From positions 1 to 40,386 of the forward strand of contig CAIQIQ010000032.1 in assembly GCA_903871935.1 (NCBI GenBank): 40,386 nt of DNA, given 5' to 3'. This document shows, in pieces, positions 23,612 through 30,997 of the stretch. Each line of letters starts with the position of its first letter. Within the stretch, counting starts at the first letter, position 1. The position numbers and the translations under genes were made by a program. The notes beneath the pieces were generated by a model, which did not search any database, had not been told where the DNA came from, and saw only the letters and a list, made by a program, of their open reading frames with translations. Origin of the DNA: an uncultured Phycisphaerales bacterium (GTDB lineage Bacteria > Planctomycetota > Phycisphaerae > Tepidisphaerales > Tepidisphaeraceae).

Positions 23612-24151
23612 TCATCCGTATTCCGGCATCCTTGCCTTGAGTTCCTGGCGAGCCCGATAGAGACGCGATTCGACCGTTCCCCGAGGGATCTCCAGCGATT
23701 CGGCTATCTCGTCGTAGCTCATGCCATCAAACTCCCGAAGGACCAAAACCTCACGATGCTCCTCAGACAGGCCTGCCAGGATCTGTCCTACGTCGAGCCT
23801 GGCATCCACTTCACTCGCCGGGCGATCTGGCACAATTGCTTTTGCCATCGCATCCAGCCCGGCCATTGTCTTGCCCTTGCGCTTGCGACGCAGCATTAGA
23901 ACCTGCCTCATCAGGATCGAGACCAACCAGGTTCGCAATGACGAACGTCCCTGGAAGCGGCTGATTCCGCGGTATGCCGCCAGAAGAGTGTCCTGAACGA
24001 CATCCTCGGCATCCGCAGCCCGCCCCAGCATGCCATACGCCGTGCGAAAGAGCACCTGGGCGTGAGCATCCACCAACCGGTGAAACGCGGCACCGTCGCC
24101 ATGGGAGGCTCGGGTGATGAGTTGATGTTCACTCTCCTCCGGTTTCTGCAT
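23612..24151 (-). CDS. ECF-family RNA polymerase sigma factor
   Basis: A 179-residue group IV sigma factor. Region 2 covers about residues 20-85: FHRLVDAHAQVLFRTAYGML, then DAEDVVQDTLLAAYRGISRF and the -10 recognition segment SSLRTWLVSILMRQ. Region 4 is near the C-terminus: LSEEHREVLVLREFDGMSYDEIAESL in pieces, then IPRGTVESRLYRARQELK, the -35 helix-turn-helix. No extra C-terminal domain. It leads a run with its anti-sigma factor, the Spy-like protein and four related secreted proteins. A reliable autoregulated promoter could not be identified by eye in the 140-bp gap to the divergent MATE gene. Confidence 0.92.
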   Translation of the reverse strand: MQKPEESEHQLITRASHGDGAAFHRLVDAHAQVLFRTAYGMLGRAADAEDVVQDTLLAAYRGISRFQGRSSLRTWLVSILMRQVLMLRRKRKGKTMAGLDAMAKAIVPDRPASEVDARLDVGQILAGLSEEHREVLVLREFDGMSYDEIAESLEIPRGTVESRLYRARQELKARMPEYG

Positions 24152-24292
24152 GCCACACGCACATTGTCTGAGAATTGGTTGCCAGGACTCGCCGGTTTAT
24201 TCCCTTTGCCGTCGGCCGTGACAAGGGTTCTGAACGGGCAAGAAAGAACCTGGTACTACCCAATGCGGGCAGATGTGCTAGATTGAACCGGA

Positions 24293-25726
24293 ATGTCGTC
24301 TGTGCTGCAACCTCTTACACCTATTGATGATGCAACATTCGGGTCCTACCGCCGGATCCTGCTTCTCTCCGGCCCGTTGATCCTCTCCCACATGGGCGTA
24401 ATGCTCATGCAGATCGTCGATGGTCTGCTGCTGGCTCGGTACTCCAAGGATGCCATCGCTGCCATCGGACCGGCCGGTATGACTTTCTGGCTCATCTCCG
24501 GGCTGTTCATTGGTCTGGTGGGCTACACAAACACCTTTGTCGCCCAATACGTCGGGGCAAACCACCCAGAACGCGTCGGCGCGGTCATCTGGCAGGGAAT
24601 CTACATGTCGCTTGGCGCCGGGGCACTACTGGCGTCCGCATCACTGGGCGCAGGCTGGTTCTTCACCGTCACCGGGCATGCCAAGGCCATCCGTGTCGAC
24701 GAGGTGACTTACTTCTCCATTCTCTGCTATGGCGGCCTTGTGACCATCCTGTCGGCCGCCCTTTCGGGTTTCTATGCCGGGCGAAGCGATAACCTCACGC
24801 TTATGGTCGCCCATCTTGGTGGCAATATCCTCAACGCCGTCCTCGCCTGGGCGATGATCTTCGGCCGGCTGGGCCTGCCGGAGATGGGCATCCGCGGCGC
24901 AGCTTGGGCAACAGTGATAGCGCAAACCTGTCAGGTGCTGATTCTGGGCACGCTGCTCTTCGGCCGTCAGTATCGCAGTCAGTACCGAACCTGGGTTGAT
25001 CGCCAACTTGATGTAAAACTGATCGGCCGGATGTGCCTCTACGGCTTTCCCAACGGCATGCGCTACATCCTTGAAATTCTGGCGTTCGACGTCTTCATGT
25101 TGCTGATGGGACGAGTGAGCACCGATGGCCTGGCTGCGACCAACATCGTCTTTCGGATCAACGGCGCGGCGTTCTTCCCCGTGATCGGGCTGGCGACAGC
25201 CGTTTCCATGCTCGTGGGTCAGGCACAAGGCGCGGGCCGGCCGGAGTTGTCGCGGCGGGTGACCATGCGCGGATTGGTGCTCGCCCAAATCTGGATGTCG
25301 GCCTGCGCAGCGGCAATGGTGCTGATCCCGACGGTGCTGCTGGCTCCGTTCTTCGATCCCGCCAATGGACCAATCGAACCAGAACTGCACCGGCTGTGCG
25401 TGCGCCTGCTCTGGTTCGTCGCAGCATATACGTTGCTGGATGGGGTAAACATCATGTTCATGTCAGTATTGACCGGCACCGGTGACACGCGCTTCATGCT
25501 GATTGCATCGGGCGCCCTGCACCTGAGTCTGGCCGCGTTCCTGTGCCTGCTCGTCCATTTGGGGATGGGAACCTATGCGATGTGGACAGCCGTGACGGTG
25601 TTCATCTGCTGCGTATCGGTCGTCTGGGTGGTGCGTTTCCGGTCCGGCCGATGGGAAAGCAAACGCGTGATCGAACACACGCCGCCCGATATCGCCGAAG
25701 CACCCGCCACCGGTGCGCCGCTTTAG
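24293..25726 (+). CDS. MATE-family multidrug/Na+ (or H+) antiporter
   Basis: A 477-residue polytopic protein with about 12 membrane helices. ILLLSGPLILSHMGVMLMQIVDG is the MATE-typical first helix, and WLISGLFIGLVGYTNTFVAQYVGA matches helix 2 with the VAQ..GA pattern. The second lobe begins near FPNGMRYILEI and includes GLATAVSMLVGQAQGAG, the symmetric counterpart. This is the NorM-type export fold. The ATG at 24293 has a weak GGA upstream. It is divergent from the sigma operon. Its stop is only 14 bp before a truncated recombinase, so its 3' side is a rearrangement boundary, but the protein itself looks complete. Confidence 0.9.
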   Translation: MSSVLQPLTPIDDATFGSYRRILLLSGPLILSHMGVMLMQIVDGLLLARYSKDAIAAIGPAGMTFWLISGLFIGLVGYTNTFVAQYVGANHPERVGAVIWQGIYMSLGAGALLASASLGAGWFFTVTGHAKAIRVDEVTYFSILCYGGLVTILSAALSGFYAGRSDNLTLMVAHLGGNILNAVLAWAMIFGRLGLPEMGIRGAAWATVIAQTCQVLILGTLLFGRQYRSQYRTWVDRQLDVKLIGRMCLYGFPNGMRYILEILAFDVFMLLMGRVSTDGLAATNIVFRINGAAFFPVIGLATAVSMLVGQAQGAGRPELSRRVTMRGLVLAQIWMSACAAAMVLIPTVLLAPFFDPANGPIEPELHRLCVRLLWFVAAYTLLDGVNIMFMSVLTGTGDTRFMLIASGALHLSLAAFLCLLVHLGMGTYAMWTAVTVFICCVSVVWVVRFRSGRWESKRVIEHTPPDIAEAPATGAPL

Positions 25727-25740
25727 CGAACCACCGGCGT

Positions 25741-26421
25741 AATCCGCTGGCACACTTCCCCCGCATCAAGGCGACGCCGCGGAAGCTGCCGGTGTTTCTG
25801 TCTATAGAGGAAGTGGAGCGACTGCTGGAGGCCCCGCCGACCGACACGGTGCTGGGGCTTCGCGATCGTGCGATCCTGGTTCTGCTCTACGGCACGGGCA
25901 TCCGAGCCTCGGAGTGTTCAGGCTTAAGAGAAGAGGATGTGGATCTGGATCAGCGCGTGATCCGCGTGCGTGGCAAAGGCGGCCACGAGCGGACGGTGCC
26001 GCTGAACCACAAGGTGGTTGCGGCGCTGCAAGGGTATCGCCAGAGGCGATCGGTTCTGGCGCCGCGGGAGTGCTTCTTCCAGAGTCGGCGTGATAGAGGG
26101 ATGAGCAGGGGCGTGATCTACGAACGTGTGAAGACCTATGCCCGAGGTGCGCATATCCCCAAGTGCGTCTCTCCGCACCGCCTGCGGCACACGTTTGCGA
26201 CGCATCTGGTGAAGGCCGGCGCGGACGTGGTGACGATCCGCGACTTACTGGGACACAGGTTGATCACCAGTACCCAGATCTACTTCCACGTGACGGCGCA
26301 AGACCTGCGTGAGGCGGTTGACGTGCATCCGATCAAGGACCTGGCCGGATTCGTCAATGACTTGTTGCCGGCGATGAAGTTGCCGTTCCAGCATGCGCCG
26401 GCACGTCGCCGAGCCGGGTGA
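25741..26421 (+). pseudogene. 5'-truncated tyrosine recombinase (integrase catalytic domain only)
   Basis: From 25741 the frame reads as an integrase C-terminal domain of about 226 residues: LPVFLSIEEVERLLEAPP, LGLRDRAILVLLYGTGIRAS, GKGGHERTVPL, HRLRHTFATHL, LLGHRLITSTQIYFHV. The catalytic set R, K, H-x2-R, H and Y is complete. The N-terminal core-binding SAM-like domain is missing. The same frame upstream overlaps the MATE gene and has no homology. No good start codon or ribosome site lies at the join (a GTG near 25791 is the first in-frame candidate). It is best read as a remnant of an integrated element. A catalytic-domain-only protein is possible but unlikely to bind its site well. Confidence 0.8.
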
Positions 26422-26491
26422 CGAGGGCTGTCGCAACAACCATAAATGCAATTGCAGTGCGTTCCTGCCGGGGGTATAAGGGAAGGTGCGT

Positions 26492-26536
26492 CCACGTGAA
26501 GGCCCTTCGCCCTCCGGGCTCAGGGCCTTCACGTGG
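26492..26536. repeat. 15-bp perfect inverted repeat with nested hairpin
   Basis: CCACGTGAAGGCCCT (26492-26506) is the exact complement of 26522-26536. The 15-nt loop itself contains GCCC-tcc-GGGC. The structure has no T-tract on either strand, lies between the recombinase remnant and the Rhs remnant, and looks like a mobile palindromic element or recombination site rather than a terminator. Confidence 0.7.
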
Positions 26537-26654
26537 GAATGGGTCGTATCGCTCTACCATGAAGCTCAACGAACCCCAATTACGCCCGACCAGGCTTATG
26601 AGGTCTCGTACCTCGAACCTCAGAAGCCTTTTTCCACGTCATCTGAATCGAACT

Positions 26655-27638
26655 AAATATGGCTACGATGGGCGTGGCTACCGCGTGCAGAAGGTCATCG
26701 CTGGCGGCGACACCTTTGACTACTACCAGAACGACAGCAACCAGACGATTGAGGTCCGCAAGAATGGCGATGCGGATGCTTTTGAGTGCTACGTCTTTGA
26801 CCATCGCTACATCGATGCCCCGGTGATGGTCTACCGTGATACGGACACGGATGGGTCGAACGTACAGAGTGCGTATGTCACGCAAGACGCCAACTTCGAC
26901 GTGACCGCAATTGTTGATGGCTCAACCGGAACGGTCATTAACCGGTTTGTCTTTACGCCCTATGGTTATCGCACAGTCTATACGGCGACATGGACAGCAG
27001 CGAGCACCGACTTCTCACTTGGCCATCAGGGATTGATGCTCGATACAGAATCCGGGTTGTACTACAATCGTGCGCGGTATCTGCATACAAGCCTAGGCGT
27101 GTTCATCACGCGCGATCCGTTGGGGTATGCGGATGGCGGGAATCTGTACCAGTACGTAAGGAGCAGTCCTGCGGGTAGCCGTGACCCAGCGGGGCTTGGC
27201 ACAGGTGTCTGGCCTCATGAGCCGCCGACGATCGACACGAGCAAGTTCCCTAAGTGCGATATTCGGATGACGATCGGGTTCCCCATTCCTCATGCAACCA
27301 TCCTTGTTGACACAGGAAACGGTCTGTACACGATTGATGGTCAAGGGCCCCTCAACGTCGGAATCACAATCGACCTATTCGAGCATCCGCGACCAATCGA
27401 CGACCTATGGCAAAACGGCAACCCAGTATCGCTGTGCGCATGTTTGCTGGGATCGGGTGATGGCAGTGTTTACAGCAAGACCAACAAGGCATTCAAAGAC
27501 TACTTGTGGGGGGGACTCTTTAATAACTCAAATATGGCACTGAGCTGTTTCATGCACGCCTGTGGAGCGCCGGACATGGGGAAAGCTCCTCCGGGATGGC
27601 GCAAGGATCCCGCGAGCTGTCCGTGCTTGGATAAGTGA
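26655..27638 (+). pseudogene. C-terminal remnant of an Rhs/YD-repeat toxin with variable tip domain
   Basis: The frame carries a YD-repeat (KYGYDGRGYRVQKVIAGGDT) and then the Rhs-associated core: HQGLMLDTESGLYYNRARYL, FITRDPLGYADGGNLYQYV and the border DPAGL near 27200. A tip domain of about 145 residues follows. It contains PHATILVDTG, YTIDGQGP and NNSNMALSCFMHACG, with many cysteines near the end. A His followed later by an N-S-N segment recalls permuted papain-like folds, but this is a weak inference. The large N-terminal shell of a full Rhs protein is absent. An ATG at 26559 gives a frame of about 360 residues, but the first 32 are unlike Rhs. The layout equals an orphan Rhs C-terminal module. 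Two lipoprotein genes follow directly and may confer immunity. Confidence 0.8.
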
Positions 27639-27649
27639 AGGGAGGTCCA

Positions 27650-28207
27650 ATGCGTCGCACCGGAATGTGCTTGCTCGTCGCGGTTTTCTCTCTTGGCGGA
27701 TGCGCCCAACTTGTCACTCAATGTGTGCAGATCAATGACGGGAATCTTCGGGTACTGCAGGAGAAGCACGGAGCCGGGGCTGCCAGCTTGGAGCCTGGTT
27801 ATATTTTCTTTCACAACAAACCATTCGACGATGCGCGGCTCGCAGAGGCGTTTCCGTTGCTTAAGGCTTACGGTGTCAGCGACCTCGATCTTAATGGCCG
27901 GGATATCACGGATGCGTCAGTACCGGGCCTTCTCCCGCTGAGGCGGCTGAAGCGGCTACAACTACAGGGGACCCACGTCAGTTTCGACGGACTAAAGCAG
28001 CTCGGGGCGTTGCCCGCGCTACGGGTGCTTGTCATTGAGGAGGGTATCGTCTCAAGCGAGCGACTTCGCGATCTGCATCTGGCCATGCCCAAAGTGGATA
28101 TCCAGGAGGACTGGATAACTGTGCGAAAGTACGACCCCAAAAGACGGTATGACGGGTATCCGAATTTCGCCGCGAAATACCCGAAGTATGCGCGTTGGGC
28201 GAGGTAA
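27650..28207 (+). CDS. LRR lipoprotein 1, candidate immunity protein
   Basis: A 185-residue protein with a lipoprotein signal (MCLLVAVFSLGGC, lipobox LGGC). Leucine-rich-repeat strands include VSDLDLNGRDITDASVPGL, LKRLQLQGTHVSFDGLKQL and LRVLVIEEGIVSS. The PFDDARLAEAFPLLKAYGV segment is shared with the next gene. The ATG at 27650 has a perfect GGGAGG five bases upstream, and the gene starts 11 bp after the Rhs stop, so the two are probably co-transcribed. Planctomycete LRR proteins of this type are common. Immunity against the Rhs tip is an inference from position and predicted envelope location. Confidence 0.8.
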   Translation: MRRTGMCLLVAVFSLGGCAQLVTQCVQINDGNLRVLQEKHGAGAASLEPGYIFFHNKPFDDARLAEAFPLLKAYGVSDLDLNGRDITDASVPGLLPLRRLKRLQLQGTHVSFDGLKQLGALPALRVLVIEEGIVSSERLRDLHLAMPKVDIQEDWITVRKYDPKRRYDGYPNFAAKYPKYARWAR

Positions 28208-28211
28208 CCAC

Positions 28212-28697
28212 ATGCTCAGATTAGTGATAGCCATTGCGTCCGTTTTGCTTTTGCTCCAGAGCGGCTGCTCGTCATGGGAGGTCACGCGAGGGTATTACAA
28301 GGGATATACCGATCGCGACCTGCAGATACTTTGCCGAGACTTTGATGTGCAATACACAGGTGCTTATCCCGGGCATATCACGCTCGATCCCAACGAGCCC
28401 TATGACGACGCCCGGCTGAAGAAGGCTTTGCCGTACATGAAGCGCAGCGGAGTCACGGACCTGGATATGAGCCGTCATCCTTTTACGGACGCAGCTATAC
28501 CACTGATTCTTCAACTAACCGACCTAGAGAGACTGAACCTATCGCACACGGAGATCAATTGCAGTGAGCTAACCGCGCTGAGGTCCCTGGCTCACCTAAA
28601 GATTCTCTACATCGGCCCGTGTGCGTCGGCGACGGATCTTCATCAGTTGAAGACGGCAATCTCGAAGGTCCACATCACAGTGCTCGTGGATCCGTGA
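28212..28697 (+). CDS. LRR lipoprotein 2, paralogue of the preceding gene
   Basis: A 161-residue protein with signal MLRLVIAIASVLLLLQSGC (lipobox QSGC). It shares PYDDARLKKALPYMKRSGVT, LDMSRHPFTDAAIP and LERLNLSHTEINC with the first LRR protein, in the same order. It is shorter and has fewer repeats. The ATG at 28212 follows GAGGTAACC and lies four bases after the first gene's stop. Two diverged copies behind one Rhs tip is a pattern seen for immunity genes. No direct functional evidence. Confidence 0.78.
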   Translation: MLRLVIAIASVLLLLQSGCSSWEVTRGYYKGYTDRDLQILCRDFDVQYTGAYPGHITLDPNEPYDDARLKKALPYMKRSGVTDLDMSRHPFTDAAIPLILQLTDLERLNLSHTEINCSELTALRSLAHLKILYIGPCASATDLHQLKTAISKVHITVLVDP

Positions 28698-28723
28698 ACA
28701 GCAAACAACAGGGCGAAGATCGG

Positions 28724-28755
28724 GGGAAGCCAAGGGGGAGGGAAGCCAAGGGGGA
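28724..28755. repeat. Two tandem 16-bp purine-rich repeats
   Basis: The unit GGGAAGCCAAGGGGGA occurs at 28724-28739 and 28740-28755 without change, just after the second LRR gene. Confidence 0.85.
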
Positions 28756-28786
28756 GGAGGGACGAAAACAGGACGCAGATCGAAAC

Positions 28787-28834
28787 AAGAATGAACCGGG
28801 ACGTAGCTAGAAGAATGAACCGGGACGTAGCTAG
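28787..28834. repeat. Two tandem 24-bp repeats before the sulfatase-maturase fragment
   Basis: Two identical 24-bp units lie end to end (28787-28810 and 28811-28834). Each contains ATGAACCGGGACGTAGCTAG. A related sequence, ATGAAACGGGGACGTCAATAG, occurs at the other end of the broken gene, suggesting one repeat family. Confidence 0.85.
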
Positions 28835-28858
28835 TTAGGATGTGAGGACAGCGCCACA

Positions 28859-29206
28859 ATGACCCAAATCCCCCTCTCCCGTTCGCATCTGCATACCCCT
28901 TGGCCCATCGCCGCCTTCAACGTGATGAGCAAGCCCGGCGGTGCCGGATGCAATCTGGCATGTGAATACTGTTTCTATAGACATAATCAGAGAAGTCAGG
29001 AGTCTGAAGACAGAAGTCAGAATGGAACGTGCAGCGCAGCCATGAGCGATGCCCCGCTGGAGCACTTCATCGGCGAATACATTGCTGCACAGGACAACCC
29101 CACCGTCTTCTTCGCCTGGCAGGGCGGCGAACCGACACTCGCTGGCTTGGACTTCTATCGCCGAAGACATGAAACGGGGAAAGACATGAAACGGGGACGT
29201 CAATAG
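28859..29206 (+). pseudogene. Truncated anaerobic sulfatase-maturating enzyme (radical SAM)
   Basis: The first 115 codons encode the start of an anSME-type radical SAM enzyme, which makes formylglycine in sulfatases. FNVMSKPGGAGCNLACEYCF carries the CxxxCxxC iron-sulfur motif, and FFAWQGGEPTLAGLDFYRR carries the SAM-binding GGEP. A full enzyme has about 400 residues. The frame ends at a tandem repeat with an in-frame stop at 29204-29206. Between the two motifs an unusual serine/glutamine-rich insert is encoded by AGAAGTCAG-type low-complexity repeats (about 28990-29024). The gene is therefore doubly damaged and cannot give an active enzyme. Confidence 0.85.
29164..29197. repeat. Two tandem 17-bp repeats at the break in the maturase
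   Basis: The unit AAGACATGAAACGGGGA occurs at 29164-29180 and 29181-29197 and continues into GGGGACGTCAATAG, which supplies the stop of the truncated frame. The core ATGAAACGGGGACGT resembles the repeat at 28787-28834. Confidence 0.85.
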
Positions 29207-29329
29207 AATTGACTCCAGTATGCACGTTGTTCGGTGGTCTGGCATGACCACATTCCGCTATCCCGCTCCTGTTCTGAACACTCACTGGCCTGACCCCTAC
29301 CCCAATCATCCTCTTCTCTTAGTAGCGTC

Positions 29330-29430
29330 CGTGGCGTCGTAAGCAGTACCCCGCGGGCGTGAGACTTCTTCTTCACCGCACCTCATCAATTCCTCACGCC
29401 CGGTCCGCGTACGGACCTCACGACGCCACG
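29330..29430. repeat. Branched inverted-repeat element
   Basis: Outer arms CGTGGCGTCGT (29330-29340) and ACGACGCCACG (29420-29430) pair perfectly over 11 bp. Inside them CGGGCGTGAG (29354-29363) pairs with CTCACGCCCG (29393-29402), and GTCCG (29403-29407) pairs with CGGAC (29412-29416). The result is a three-way-junction fold on either strand, like a small mobile palindromic element or a structured RNA. Confidence 0.65.
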
Positions 29431-29688
29431 ACACCACGTGAAACAAGTCCGAAGTCAAACGAACAAGCCGACCATCATCCGCGCTATCCGCTGTCGATCA
29501 CTCCTGCCTCTTGTGGCCGTCGCCTTCGAGTTATCCACAAAAATCTCGAAAGATTTTTGGATTTCGTTAACCCCTTATCATTCCTCAACTTCCATTTTTG
29601 GCAGCCGCCCAAACACCCCATATATATGGAGGACCTTCGCGCGCGCGGGTCCGGCTATTTGACAAGTGAATACCTCGACCAGTTGAAC

Positions 29689-29712
29689 GCCCATGGACAG
29701 CAGTCCATGGGC
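29689..29712. repeat. 10-bp perfect hairpin
   Basis: GCCCATGGAC (29689-29698) and GTCCATGGGC (29703-29712) form a perfect stem with loop AGCA. There is no T-tract on either side. Confidence 0.7.
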
Positions 29713-29772
29713 AAGGACCGTGAACTAAAGTGGAACAAAATGAAACGTGTTCCACCCTGGTCTGTGCGCGCT

Positions 29773-30163
29773 AACCTGCGCACCTTTGCCGCTTCGGTGA
29801 GTTGGCTTACATCACATCCCAAAGATGCGCACACCAACCTGCGCACCTTTGGTCTTCTGACAGTGTTGAGCGAAGCGAAATCCCGACGCAGTCGGGGACC
29901 TCCACCCTCTGCGGCTTCGTTTCCGCTATCCGCTTTCCGCAATCCGCTTTTCTGAGGAGCACCTTTGCCGAATCGGTCAGCCAGATCACGCAGCGCGCTG
30001 TGGATTGCGCACACGAACCTGCGCACCTTCGTTTCCGCAATCCGCAATCCGATATCCGCTATTCCTCGGAACCTGCGCACCTGCGCCCCCAATCTTCACC
30101 TAACTGCTTGTCTCCACAAGACTTGCGATATAGGGGGTACCCCAGCCGAGAACCTGCGCACCT
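29773..30163. repeat. Five dispersed copies of AACCTGCGCACCT
   Basis: Exact 13-bp copies start at 29773, 29836, 30016, 30070 and 30151. In the second and third copies a second TGCGCA lies eight bases upstream, giving a TGCGCA-N8-TGCGCA palindrome. For the second copy the stem extends to CAAAG/CTTTG. The first copy has a shorter upstream partner (TGTGCGCG). Confidence 0.8.
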
Positions 30164-30171
30164 GACCTCGT

Positions 30172-30954
30172 CTACCCGATCTCTATGACACCCGATGGCG
30201 CATACAGCGGCGCAGTCGTCAGCATGAACTCGTGGTGAACTCCAGCCCGATCCAGAGCGCCGTTAACCGTCTCCAACGCAAGATTGGGATGGTTCCGCTC
30301 CCGGCTCAAATGTCCCAGCATTACCGCCTGAGGTGCGCGACTGCTGCGCCAAATCGCGTCAGCGAGCAATTCGCCCGTCCTTGGGTTGCTTAGGTGATAG
30401 CGGCTGGCAGGGTTGGGATGCAGTCGCAGCAATTCCGGATCGTGGTTGGACTCGACATAGATGAAGTCGGCATCGATCAATTCCGGCGCCAGCGGCGCAA
30501 AGTCGTGGAAGTCAGTGCAGAGAACCAGTTTTCGCTGCTGCCCGCCAGCGCTGCAGGTGACCACAAAGCCAAAGTTCGGCACACCCGGCGCGTGAGGAAC
30601 CGCAACCGCTTGCACCTGGAAGGGCCCTACAGGAAACGACTCCGCACCGAACGGCAGGAACTGCGGCCGCTGACCCCACCCGTCGAAGCTCTGGTAATGG
30701 CAGACCTGCTGGGCCACCGATGTATGCGCCCGGATCGGAATGCCTCGCCTGGCAAGCACCTTCAGTCCGGAATACCCGACGTGATCGGTATGCGCATGCG
30801 ACACCAACACAGCGACCTCGCCGCGCACCGCCGCCAATACCGCGTCCAGGTCGCGCTGGGCGCGGAAACCGCAGTCGATCAGCAGCGTCATACCCGCGCA
30901 CGACAACTCCAGACAGTTGCCCGCCGAACTTGATATCAACGTCCGAAACTGCAT
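30172..30954 (-). CDS. MBL-fold metallohydrolase (YycJ/WalJ-like)
   Basis: A 260-residue metallo-beta-lactamase-fold protein. It starts MQFRTLISSSAGNCLELSC, the usual opening of this subgroup. The metal site is SHAHTDHVG (HxHxDH), followed by VPHAPGVPNFGF, LCTDFHD, the YVESNHD segment and LGHLSRERNH near the C-terminus, which supply the remaining metal ligands. Relatives are putative exonucleases or cell-wall-linked hydrolases; the substrate is not known. The ATG at 30954 is chosen because the frame before it overlaps the upstream gene without homology. It lies 43 bp after the SUMF1-domain gene on the same strand. Confidence 0.9.
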   Translation of the reverse strand: MQFRTLISSSAGNCLELSCAGMTLLIDCGFRAQRDLDAVLAAVRGEVAVLVSHAHTDHVGYSGLKVLARRGIPIRAHTSVAQQVCHYQSFDGWGQRPQFLPFGAESFPVGPFQVQAVAVPHAPGVPNFGFVVTCSAGGQQRKLVLCTDFHDFAPLAPELIDADFIYVESNHDPELLRLHPNPASRYHLSNPRTGELLADAIWRSSRAPQAVMLGHLSRERNHPNLALETVNGALDRAGVHHEFMLTTAPLYAPSGVIEIG

Positions 30955-30997
30955 TGCACAGACTCTACCGCCTGTCCACGAGTCTGTCTGCCCACGC

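Larger units (their letters stand above)
29207..30171. other. Gene-free region of about 965 bp made of palindromes and dispersed repeats
   Basis: No reading frame here matches a known family on either strand; the long open frames contain repeat-encoded motifs only. The stretch holds a branched inverted-repeat element (29330-29430), an A/T-rich hairpin (29533-29562) beside a TTATCCACA sequence, a 10-bp-stem hairpin (29689-29712), five copies of AACCTGCGCACCT, and runs of CCGCTATCCGC/CCGCAATCCG-type short repeats (for example about 29920-29955 and 30027-30063). It is best described as a repeat sink next to a degraded gene. Confidence 0.7.

Noticed and set aside
26422..26560. Possible integron attC site at the palindrome beside the recombinase remnant.
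   Set aside because: The RYYYAAC/GTTRRRY core sites and the bulged bases of attC are not seen, and the recombinase lacks the integron-specific insertion.
28724..28834. Possible CRISPR array formed by short tandem repeats.
   Set aside because: Repeats are directly adjacent with no spacers, there are only two copies of each, and no cas genes are present.
29531..29562. A perfect TTATCCACA (DnaA-box sequence) next to an A/T-rich hairpin, suggesting a replication origin.
   Set aside because: Only one box was found, no dnaA/dnaN/gyrB neighbours are present, and a single exact 9-mer is expected by chance in a window of this size at a rate of roughly one in three.
29359..30188. Long open frames on both strands across the repeat region, encoding repeated EPAHL or KVRR motifs.
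   Set aside because: The repeated motifs are just the 13-bp DNA repeat read in frame; starts lack ribosome sites and the frames break at arbitrary points.
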